Origin: Bryoerythrophyllum caledonicum
Taxonomy: Eukaryota; Streptophyta; Bryopsida; Pottiales; Pottiaceae
DNA: 64,000 nucleotides
Direction of reading: 5' to 3'
Assembly (NCBI GenBank): GCA_963971425.1
Contig: OZ020524.1
Coordinates: 17,115,845 to 17,179,844 of the forward strand
A program made the position numbers and the translations under genes. The notes under the pieces were generated by a model. That model saw only the letters and a program-made list of their open reading frames with translations. It was not told the origin of the DNA and searched no databases. Shown piece by piece: positions 34,071 through 43,489 of this stretch (positions within the stretch are counted from its first letter, which is position 1; the number at the start of each line of letters is the position of its first letter).

Positions 34071-34742
34071 AAAAAAAACAGTTGTACTCTAGTCGTTGCT
34101 TAGTTGTTGCGCAGGAGCAAAGAAATGCTACAGTGACTACACTGCAACTACACTGCGACTATACTACAAGTGCAATACCAATGTCCCAACATAACACATT
34201 CACACCAACCTCAAAAATGTCACTTTCAGCATAAACAACTGCCCATGGCATAATGAAATTGAAAAACTCTTTATAATGAGTGAAGTATAAAGAAGGTAGT
34301 AAAACAAATGAGCTGCAGTCGTGCCGCAGTTGTTGTTTAGTAGTATTACAGTTGAATGAAAATTAAGACACAACTACAGGACGACTTTGGTGAAAAATAT
34401 GGACTACATCCCTGATTTTCATCCAACCGCTTACTGAAATTGTTGGCGAGGGACGAAACTGTCCAACGCAGTTGTAGAGTAGTGTTATGTAGTTGTAATT
34501 ACAACTGCAGTACAACTCAAGAAGGTGAGCGTTTAATTCTTAATTCAGCTTGGATGCAACTATTTTTGACAGGGAGTTATAAGAGTGCACTTGTATTTTG
34601 CCCCATTTCCTACTAGTGCATCACGATACTTCCCGACGGAAGCCTTGCACTAAGATATCTCTTGACTTGCTCCATTGATGGAGCAGAGTCTAGCAAATTA
34701 TCTAGAGCAAGAAAGACGGCCTCCTTGCAAAAAGCTCCCTCT

Positions 34743-35674
34743 TTAACCCCTAAAGGACCAAACGTCCCCCCGGGGTCATTTTGGATTTTGGGCATGTACC
34801 TACAATTCGAAAAAATATCCTTTCTAATTCAAATTTTTTTTCAAGATAGGATCTGGTAAGAGCTTTGTGGAGATATTTTTTAATTTTTTTTTGGATTTGT
34901 GGTTTGAAAGTTAGTACCACTTAAAGCCAAAAGTGGGACTTCGGGCACCTCCAAAATTTTTGACAAAAGTTTCTATTGACATTGAGATTTTTCACACACA
35001 TAAAAAATATTTCCTTATTTAGAAATTTTCAAAAAAAATGCTTGTCTTTAGTGTAAAAAGGCATTTTATTCCAAGTCAAACATTTTCACACATTGTCGGG
35101 CAACGGGGGAAAAAAACTTCATCTTTTCTACATAAAACCTAGAGATCTTCATATTTTTCACTTTTTATTTTTTCAACAACAATATATGGTGAAAACCTTC
35201 TTATTGACCGTTTGGATTATCATTCGAATACATACGTAGTTCACAAAAAATAAAACGTGCAATGGCAATTTTTGAACCTCCACTCCTTGCACACTTGTTT
35301 TGAATATGCTACACCCCTTTTTTACCTCTATAAATAGGTGTTTTGGGAAATAACATCATGCTTAAGACAATGGTAAAAGATTTAGACCTCGTACAATGCA
35401 AAAATTTGATACAAAATGAAGTCAAAGTCAGTTGATCTACTCAACGCAAGGATGAAAATGAACCATTGTTTTGACTTTAAACACTAAAATCTATCAATCC
35501 GTGCGGTGGATTGCAACCAAAATTTGATGGCATGTTTATATGGAAGTCCGTTTTAAGATCTTACGGTTGAAAATCCAAAATTCACTTTAAAATGTGATTT
35601 TCATGTCTCTTTTTGACAGTGGCAGTTTTGGACTGGTTTTAGAGCGAAATAGGTCGTGGTCCTTTAGGGGTTAA
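34743..35674 (-). repeat. TTAA repeat family Y, copy 2, inside the NB-ARC pseudogene
   Basis: 932 bp with perfect inverted ends TTAACCCCTAAAGGACCA and its complement, bounded by TTAA at 34743-34746 and 35671-35674. It is oriented opposite to copies 1 and 3. Collapsing it to one TTAA gives an open stretch GGA-CTT-AAA-GAG in the receptor frame, so it inserted into coding or near-coding DNA. Confidence 0.85.
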
Positions 35675-35848
35675 GTCCACTCTCCACTTTCAATTACCAT
35701 ACAAGAGCTAAACAATGAATCTCATTGAAGAGTTATGGCAACTATGGAAAATCTTCAGCAAAGAATACATGACTACCGTGCTCTTGTACCTGATATGTGG
35801 TCAACTCCTTTAAATAATCGGGACTTGTGTCAGAAAGGCATTGGACTA

Positions 35849-36397
35849 CACTAAAATTTATGTTTAGTGTAGTATATACTAAATGTGAACCCATACACCA
35901 ATTGCAAATGAGGCATTTAGTGTAGTGACATAACCGTACACTAAATGCCAACTACTACACTATTTGTCAATTTTGGTAAAAATAATAAAATTATTTCTTT
36001 CACTTGTGCACATTTAGTGTATCAATAGTACAAGTGAAGAAAAAGGTCCAGAAGTCGAGGGCTGTCATGGTATCTCATCAGCAACTTTCAAATGGCCATA
36101 ACTCACTCAATTTTTATCCTAATTGGGCATATGAGGTGTTTTTTGGCATCTACAAAAAATTTAGATGCCAAAAAACATCTCATATGCCCAATTCGGACAA
36201 AATTTGAATGACTTATGGCCATTTGAAAGTTGCAAATGAGAAGAAGCATGGGCTGGAATGATTGGGGTTTTATTGGGATTTGAGCGAGGGTTACATTAAT
36301 GACATTGGCAGCTGACACCAATTGTCAACTTCTTTACAAATAGTGTACTAGGGTAAGTACACTATTTGTACCACTACACTAAACATAAATTTTAGTG
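35849..36397. repeat. TA-flanked MITE inside the NB-ARC pseudogene
   Basis: 549 bp. The terminal inverted repeats are perfect over 25 bp, beginning CACTAAAATTTATGTTTAG. TA flanks both sides (35847-35848 and 36398-36399), pointing to a Tc1/mariner-type MITE. Despite starting CACTA, no 3-bp duplication is present. It contains the long hairpin at 36081-36233. Confidence 0.85.
36081..36233. repeat. Long hairpin (arms ~72 nt) inside the MITE
   Basis: The left arm starts GCAACTTTCAAATGGCCATA and the right arm ends TATGGCCATTTGAAAGTTGC. The arms meet at GGCATCTA / TAGATGCC around a loop of about 9 nt. Pairing is nearly perfect, with a few bulges. Confidence 0.88.
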
Positions 36398-36744
36398 TAC
36401 TTCTCGCAATAACTCCTCTTTGCTTCCTTTTTCCAACTCTGCAAGGCATACTCTCCCCCGAAACTTTGTAAAATACTCGTTACACAAAGCCTTGCAGATA
36501 GACGTTTTGCCAATGCCACCCGTTCCATACAATCCCAAAACACAAACTCCATTGCTTCCAGAATTTTGTAACGCCTCGATCTTGTCTTGGATCACCAACA
36601 AAACCAGAATTTTTTTTTTTTGAATTAGTGACAACCAGAAAGATTTGGAAACTACATACACAACTTTAAACAAATTGTTCAACTTCAATCCTACTATGAA
36701 ACGCCAACCAAATTCAACAAAGGTTGAAGTGACTTTCACTAACC

Positions 36745-37308
36745 TTACACAATCTTGACCTTCCTTGAATATAAGAGTCCTCCAGCTTGTGGAAAATGGT
36801 TGAAACTCATGGAATTGTATGAAGAATCCAACGCCATCGGCGAGGGATGGGTGTGAGTGCCCTCACATGTACAAATCATGAGGCCATCAATGCATTCGTG
36901 TCTCAATGGCTTCACAACATACAAGGTGATCACTTCGGGTTTACTCTGACTATCAAATGGGCACTCTGTACTGAAAAAGCGAGAGCTTTAGGACGTCGCA
37001 GACTTGGGATGAGGACTGTTTTTAACAGCCTTCTGCCCGTATTTACGCCACTTGTAGCCATCGTCTAAGGCTTTCATATCAGTTCTGGTTTAGGAGGAAA
37101 GGCAATCAGCGCGACACTGATTCATCTGAGTCACTTGGGTATTTCCAGGATATCGGCCAGACTGCATCACTGGAACTGATACAACCATCGGCGAACTTCC
37201 CCGATCAGGCAGGAAATTCAGCGCCTGTTGATCGCTGAGGTTGCTAGAGAATCTGAAGACAAAAAACAAGCACAGAAGAAGAATCATCGCCTCAATTAAA
37301 CTGCTCAT
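36745..37308 (-). pseudogene. WRKY transcription factor fragment
   Basis: Minus strand near 37060 reads [20 protein letters not shown], the WRKY signature that contacts W-box DNA. Further on it reads STEC and then CEGTHTHPSP, giving the second Cys and the His-x-His of the zinc finger. Between them a stop replaces the expected YYRC, so the first zinc ligand is lost. Upstream, 37262-37090 is an exon-like stretch (LPDRGSSPMVVSVPVMQS). The domain type looks like group II. It is broken, although the same frame runs through most of it. Confidence 0.75.
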
Positions 37309-37387
37309 ATGTAAATACTCTCATCAAATCCCCTTCAACACCAACTAGAAGGAAACATATGAAAAAGTTTTGGAAGAAGTTAAACGC

Positions 37388-38084
37388 TCACCCTTGTAGG
37401 AAGGCGGTTTGAGGAGGCTGTAAAGCGGTGGTGACTTGCAAGGACTGGAGTTTCCACTCGCTTGTCAAGGACGGATGAAGGACCTGCAGGCGGGCGAAGG
37501 CGTACGGCGCGACGACTCCCACGAACCACAGCCTGTTGTTGGCGTACCTGGCCAGCAAGTTACCCAGCTCCGCGGCGGTGACTCCGCAACTGAGATGATC
37601 GGCGCCGTGAGCCACTGCAGGTCAGCGATGTGCAGAATGGCATGCACTCCTCCACGATCTTGCTCAGCTCCGCCAGGCTCTGCTCCATCTGCAGGCTGCT
37701 GCAGCGGCGGAACGAGGACAGGGACAGCGTCGGGTCCAGGAACTGCACCCCCGCCAGCTGCTTGGAAACAAGACCGATCTTCAGCCTGGATGCCAGATCC
37801 TCCACCACGGAGCTCGCTCCCACGGCGGTATCGCCGATCAAAAGGGCGTTCCGGTTCCTGGGGGAGAGCAAAATCTCCACCATGTTGCGAATGTCTTCTT
37901 CCCTCACTGCAGGGTCCACCATGCCGGTGTTGGCTCCGCTCGAGACCCTCGGCATCATCTCCCTTCGTACACCTTCAAACGACACATCCGACTGCTGCCA
38001 TGAGCTCACGGAGGTGCTCTGGCTCATCACTCCCGGTGACATCTTCACGGAGCTCTTCGTCTCGTTGATCTCAAGACAAGACAA
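37388..38084 (-). pseudogene. SMXL (SMAX1-LIKE / Clp-related) fragment
   Basis: Minus strand carries VREEDIRNMVEILLS, then NALLIGDTAVGASSVVEDLA, then ILHIADLQWL, then AAELGNLLARY, NRLWFVGVVAP and LHPSLTSEWKLQSLQV. These match, in order, the first ATPase-like region of SMXL/D53 proteins, repressors in strigolactone and karrikin signalling. Two single-base frame changes (near 37645 and 37610) break the reading. The N-terminal double-Clp domain and everything after the first ATPase region are absent. Confidence 0.75.
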
Positions 38085-40300
38085 GACAAGCTTTTCACGA
38101 AGACACCCCTCACATCGAGAAACCAGGAATTTCTCTAGGAACCAGTTTATACTTTTAAGATTTTATGCAAGTTTATCGTTTGTTTAGTGGGGCCCACCAC
38201 CAACGCAGGCTCATCGGCACACAAGTGCGTGAGCTTAGTGTTTGTTCATTCTCTTCACCAAGCCAATGGCCTCGGGATATAGATTAGTGTGTTAGAACTA
38301 CTTTCCCCTTTCGAGGGTAAACACTTTTCTACAGTAGGTGCCTTAGAGACAACCATCATGTCAACCTCTCTAAGGGCTTTTTGGGTACCCTTACAATGAG
38401 GTCTTGAGAACCCCCCATCATAGTTGGGTGGACTATGGTGGTAGGCATGTTGGTGTGGGGATTTGAATTCATAAGTACCTCACTATTTCAAAGGTCAATG
38501 TGATTGGAGATCCGGTGGGTGGAGAATTCATGAGAGCATCCTCGATGCATACACTGAATATTAGGCCCTCGACCTCAATAGCAAGGGGTGATTCGAGAGT
38601 CTAAAAAAACAATGGCCACTTGAAGATTGTCCCCTAGCTTCTAAATTAGCCTCAACCTTGTTTTTAAAGCATTTTTTGCACCATGTGGCAACACCTCCTC
38701 ATTGATGGCACAAAGAACAAAAGAACTAGTAAAGTTTAATTTTTAATTCATTCATGCTTGTAAAAATTGAAAATCTAAATGGTCGAAACTAAAGTTCATG
38801 CTTCTTCTTGAAGGAAAAAAAAATGTGAAAAAGTGAAGGTCTTTCATTTTTGTAAGGATATTAAATTTGTTCTGTGCACCTTGCTTTAAAAAAGGTGAAA
38901 AACTTTGACTCATATCAGAGTAAAAGTTTCACACTATGTAAGGTTTCCTTTTGACAATCCCAAATAAAATAATGTTAGTTACTAGTATAAAAAATCTCAT
39001 GTTGAATAGAAATTCGTGTCAAAATATTTTGAAGATGCTGGAAGTGCATACCCTCAACAACTTATTTTTTAAAATGGTAGAACTTCTTTTCTTGTTAGTC
39101 GAGTAAAAACAAAAAATTACATTCCCACACAACTCTCATCTTCTTGCATCTTTGTACGAAATTCCAAGTATTAGAAATACAAATTGCAATCATGGGAACA
39201 TGCTCAAGATTTGCAAAAGCCTTCCTTAAGACTTTTGGTCTTTAGGGCCTGATACAAGAGAATGTATTGAACAAATTTTAACTCTTACAATAAATGGCCA
39301 AGCCAATATACTTGGTGGTCTATACCATGGATATCAGGTATCGAGACATGTGGCATTGACGATGTAGTGAGAGGAACATGCGAAGTGAGCTTAAAGCGGC
39401 GTCTATCAATGTTGTGCCAATTGTACAGCGGGCTCCGTCGTGCCATCATATGAATCTAAATGCAAAGTTCTGAGATTACGAGATGCCGATGCAAACACCA
39501 TGCTCTGAAGACAATACACTCTCCACGCATAGGGAGGTTAATCAAAGGAGGAGCTGGAGGTGGAACAAGGGAGGAGTAGGTAAGCAATTTCTTCACTTTC
39601 AAGTGTACAAGAGTTAGGTTTTCTTCAAGTTCGTTAAGGATGTGCATAAGGACGTGCTCACAATGAACGTTGCCAATGTGGTGTAGGATCTAATTGATTT
39701 GAGAAGATCCATTAACCAAAAATGCATGAAAACATAGACCACTTTTAATCCCTCATTATATCCAACAATCCAAACTATTTCAGAGGTTTAATTTCTAATG
39801 ACTAGAATAAAAAATATGGTTCATGAAAAGTTGAATTAAGAAGAGTCAAAAGATACTAGAGACGTCATAGCACAACCATCAAAATTGCTAGCCAAACAAA
39901 ATTAATGTTCTTGAAAAAATTTCTTTATATAGCCCTACTAAAAATGTTAACTTATGCTCCTGTAAATGGAATATTGTCTTTCTACTTCCTATACAAAATT
40001 CAAAATTTCACACCATTTTTAAGAACCTTTCCATATTCTAGAATATTATTTAAAAAAAATAACTCTTGATTTTGAAGGTAATGAAATAAAATCAATGTTG
40101 TAAACACATTATATAGAGTATCTCAACATGATTCATCCAAAAATGTCAACTCAAGTCTTCTTAAATCAAATGAAAAAAAAAAACCCTACAATGGGCCTAG
40201 GTCGGTGAAAAAAGATTTACCAAAAGAAGCGCCATTCACGCGACACACGCCATCCAGATAAAAATCCAGATCCCAATAAAGGTCGCGTGGAAAGCCCGTC
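38085..40300. other. AT-rich spacer, nothing recognised
   Basis: About 2.2 kb with no convincing gene, RNA or repeat end. Short open stretches (for example near 39456-39647) lack any family feature. Confidence 0.4.
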
Positions 40301-41512
40301 ACCGTCGCTCACCCAAAACCAACACCCCCATCCCGACACCCAAAACCGTCTCTATCCACCCCCTTTGTACATAAGACGAACCAGAACCAAAAATCCATAG
40401 ATAACGACCCTCCATTACATAAGCATTGATATCCGGTTCATGCTGGTGATGTACTATGGAGATAACTGTGTGATAACCCTGATGATACCTAGGCGCTGAT
40501 CTTGGAGAAGAGGAGAAGAAGGCAGCCTCTCGAGAAGGAGGGAGCCTCTCGAGCGAGCGAGCGAGCGAGCTCCGTCGCCGCGCCGTCGCCAAAGCTGCGC
40601 CGTGCCGCTCCCGACGCGCCGACGCGAATTCGCATCGCCGCTGCGTCGCGCTTCCGATGCGCTCTCCATCGGGACAAACGCGGTGACGTTTGGTGCCCTA
40701 TCCAGGATTCCTCAACCTCTCGTCGCCTCTCGCCCCTTCCCCCCGCATCGTCAGTCAGGTTTTGCGCCTCGTGCTTCTCGCGTCTTTGTCTCTGCGTTGG
40801 CGCTCGTCTCAGGAGCTCCTCGTTCGTCAGTCTTGTGTCTGGATTCGTTGCGTGTCTCGGTGGCTTCTTTTTTAGGGTTTCGTGGAGGAGGAGCCTCGGT
40901 CGCGGGGTTTGGCTGCGGTTTTCGTTGGAGAGTGGAGAAATTTCTTTTTGTATATTTATTTGGTGCGATTCTTTCGTAGTCCAGCATTGGTGTGGTCGTG
41001 CATTGAAATTTGACGCGGTGGAGTTGCAAGTGTTACATTTTTTTCGTGAGTAACGTTGAATTCGTAGTTGGCAATTAGAGATTGTTTTTTTATAGATTTC
41101 TTTGGTGAGATTAGGTTGTGAAATTCAGCAGTTATCCTTTTTAATTTTATCTTTATTTTTGTATGCATATAGGTTGTTTTGTTGTTCGTAGATGTCCTTG
41201 TTTCTCCTTGGGGGTTTAAATTTGTATTCGTGAGAAAGCTGCGGTATATTTTATGAAAATGTCCGTGAATTAGTGCATCTGGTCTGGTATTCCTTGAAAC
41301 CTAATTTTGAAGCTGTAAATTCAATGCCCTGTACTTGCTCTGAATTTCTGATCGTAGGGTTGAGTGTTAGGATCGAGCATTAGTTATGTCAGAGCAGGAA
41401 TCGGGGTCTGATGTCGACGTCTAAGATTCGAATTAAGTATTGATGATGCCATAGCTTGGTGTGATGCGTTGGTACTAACAATTGATCTGTTTGTTTGCCA
41501 GCAGAACGGAAC
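40301..41512 (+). promoter_or_regulatory. Promoter and 5' leader with intron of NUP50
   Basis: GC-rich DNA at about 40500-40900, with a GAGC repeat at 40551-40570, is probably the transcription start region. An intron acceptor (TTTGCCAGCAG) lies just before the ATG at 41513, so the leader is likely spliced. The donor was not fixed. Confidence 0.5.
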
Positions 41513-42865
41513 ATGGCGTCAGTGGAAGATAGCCCTGCGAACGATTTTTCAAAGAAGAGAACAGCGGCGCGTCAGATTTCAAAGGATGATGACCCGGACG
41601 CGGAAGAGGAGGCTCCGGTAGAGGGAGCCAGTTTCAAAAAAGCTCCGGATTCTGTCCTAAACAACAGGCGCATAGTCAAAGTTCGCCGGACTGGTGGCGC
41701 TGCTGCCGCTGCTGCACCTGCGCAGGTCAATCCCTTCGCCTCCATCCGCCTTGTTCCTCCGCCAGCAGATACGAAGTCAGCAGAAGCGGCTCCTGACGCT
41801 GAAACTCAAGAGGACAAGAGCAAGGACAGCAGCACTGTGGCAGAGGACTTGAAGCAACCTGTCAGCGAGCCAGGCACTGAGCCAGTTGCAGAACCGGTTT
41901 CGGAAAAAGGCACCAAGGACGAGTTGGCAGCTTCTGCACCTGCAACTGATAGCACGACGGTGTCTGCCGAAGGTGTGAATAATGGAGAGAAAGCGGTGGA
42001 TGAGAAGGCTGCTGTTGGTCCCAGTGGTTTGAGCTCAGAAACCTTCCAGCAGCTCTCATCCGCGAAGAACGCATTCTCCGCGTCGTTTGGCACCGGCTTC
42101 CTAGCCACAAGCACCACTCCGGTTGCCTCCTCGACTGGCTTCGGTTCAGGAGGGTTTACGTTTGGGTCTGCTCCTGCCTTCGGCTCAAGTCTCATTGGAT
42201 CAGGTTCCGGGGCAGCTGCTGCTGCATCTCCCTTCGGAAGTTCTGTTTTTGGGGCAGCAAATGGGAGCAGTAGTACGTTCCAGTTATTTGGATCAGGAGG
42301 TGCTGCTGCTGCTGCTGCTCCCGCCGCGCCTCCAGCGTCGGGACCACCTTCCACGGGGATCACCCCGCTCCAGGAGGTCCATGTGGAGTCCGGCGAGGAG
42401 AAGGAGAAGACCGTGTTTGCCGCGGACGCGTCTCTGTTCGAGTTTCTTGACGGCGGGTGGAACGAGCGCGGCAAGGGAGAAGTGAAGGTCAACGTGCCTG
42501 AGGATATCAGCAGGAGGCCTCGCCTGGTGATGAGGTCCAAGGGCAACCTGCGCCTGCTACTCAACGCGAACATCTTGCCCAACATGAAGATCACCAAGAT
42601 GGACAACAGAGGAGTCACGTTTGTGTGTGCGAATGCCATCGGAGACGGGAAAGTGGGGCTTGCTACTTTTGCTCTGAAGCTGAGGGATGCTCAGTTTGCC
42701 AGGGATTTCCTGTCCACTGTGGAAGCCAAGAAAGGGAAGAGTGCCGAGCCTCCCACCCCGGAGACGTCGCCCAAAGCTGCTGCCGACAGGCCAACATCGG
42801 ACCAAGCAGCACCTGCTTCTGACGAGGCGGTCAAAAAGGACCATGTCGAAGCAGCCGCAACATGA
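41513..42865 (+). CDS. NUP50: Nuclear pore protein NUP50
   Basis: A single coding exon of 450 aa. The N-terminus KKRTAARQISKDDD and later NRRIVKVRR match the NUP50 N-terminal motif that binds importin-alpha. The middle is Ala/Gly/Ser-rich with FG dipeptides (FGSGGFTFGS, SPFGSSVFG), as in nucleoporins. The C-terminal ~300-410 is a RanBP1 domain (SLFEFLDGGWNERGKGEVKV, RLLLNANILPNM) that binds Ran-GTP. The tail is acidic. The protein sits at the nuclear-basket side of the pore and helps recycle import receptors. The start at 41513 was chosen because upstream in-frame codons are non-ATG and an intron acceptor precedes it. Length and domain order are normal for plant NUP50a/b. Confidence 0.9.
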   Translation: MASVEDSPANDFSKKRTAARQISKDDDPDAEEEAPVEGASFKKAPDSVLNNRRIVKVRRTGGAAAAAAPAQVNPFASIRLVPPPADTKSAEAAPDAETQEDKSKDSSTVAEDLKQPVSEPGTEPVAEPVSEKGTKDELAASAPATDSTTVSAEGVNNGEKAVDEKAAVGPSGLSSETFQQLSSAKNAFSASFGTGFLATSTTPVASSTGFGSGGFTFGSAPAFGSSLIGSGSGAAAAASPFGSSVFGAANGSSSTFQLFGSGGAAAAAAPAAPPASGPPSTGITPLQEVHVESGEEKEKTVFAADASLFEFLDGGWNERGKGEVKVNVPEDISRRPRLVMRSKGNLRLLLNANILPNMKITKMDNRGVTFVCANAIGDGKVGLATFALKLRDAQFARDFLSTVEAKKGKSAEPPTPETSPKAAADRPTSDQAAPASDEAVKKDHVEAAAT

Positions 42866-43489
42866 TCATGTTGAAGTGGAAGCTGGTGCCGATCACTGGA
42901 TACGTGAGGGTGAAATTTTCACTTGTATACAGATGCGCATGGCGGAAGACTCGCAACCAGGAGTCGAGTAGAAGAACTATTAACCTTGTTTGTCATTTTA
43001 CTGATAGCCGGTTCCAATCAGACATACTTTTGGTGGCGATGTAGGTGGTCAGGCCAGTTGACACATTAAGTTGATCTCCTCCCCTCGTACTTAACCTAGT
43101 CACAGGTCCTTCCTCTGAATTGACTGTACGCTGACCCAGTGATCATGTCGTTGCTGAGTCAGTTCTGTCTAGTTTCTGGCCTGCCTGTCCTCTTGCTTCC
43201 CTCTTTTTTGAATTTTTAGTTTCCTCTCAGTTACCCAGGCTACATCAAATGATTCCTCAGTGACTTCATTCAGCGGCCTGAGCGTTCCAGTCCTTCACAC
43301 ACACAAATGTACCTCTGTTTTCTTTCTCATTATTAACCCAAGATGGGAAGTTTAAACATATCAATCGGCGTGGACAGACGAAGTGCACAACTCGAGTACA
43401 ATGATTTACAGAGAAGAATGTGGACACGAGAATTGCTCGGTTGATATTCTTGACAAAAATGGTGCTACAATTACAGAAGGGTGGAGTGG
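42866..43489. other. Convergent 3' flanks of NUP50 and CYP38
   Basis: Untranslated ends of two genes facing each other; no further gene is seen. Confidence 0.45.

Larger units (their letters stand above)
29329..34618 (-). mobile_element. CACTA (En/Spm-like) transposon, 5290 bp
   Basis: The ends are CACTAGTAG and CTACTAGTG, flanked by the 3-bp target duplication CAT (29326-29328 and 34619-34621), exactly as expected for CACTA elements. Both end regions are crowded with short motifs typical of subterminal transposase-binding repeats: CAGTCGTGCCGCAGTTG, GTAGTCGT and GCAGTTGTAG. It encodes only degraded TNPA-like sequence on the minus strand and no recognisable TNPD transposase, so it is non-autonomous. 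A truncated LINE is inserted inside. Confidence 0.93.
28930..36610 (-). pseudogene. NB-ARC receptor pseudogene broken by three transposons
   Basis: Pieces of one NB-ARC domain lie in order on the minus strand. About 36610-36400 carries DKIEALQNSGSNGV and P-loop GLYGTGGIGKTS. 35846-35780 carries VQCLSDTSPDYLKEL. About 34795-34622 carries FLALDNLLDSAPS (kinase-2) and RLPSGSIV. 29328-29140 carries MVTTRSKDLL (RNBS-B) and KMPELNMEEAKALF. Then HPLALHVLG, the GLPL-like motif, lies near 29010. The gaps are filled by a TA-flanked MITE, a TTAA element and a CACTA element. Removing the MITE or the CACTA element with one copy of its target duplication restores the frame, and the TTAA site lies within an open CTT-AAA stretch. 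In-frame stops follow RCFF and CIS, so it is dead. It closely resembles the receptor at 1-1103, though no TIR is visible upstream here. Confidence 0.85.

Noticed and set aside
35849..36397. MITE starting CACTA classed as a CACTA transposon
   Set aside because: The flanks show TA on both sides and no 3-bp duplication; frame restoration also requires a 2-bp duplication, so a Tc1/mariner-type MITE fits better.
41806..42639. Antisense open frame of 277 codons in NUP50
   Set aside because: Low-complexity shadow of the Ala/Gly-rich coding strand; no motif.
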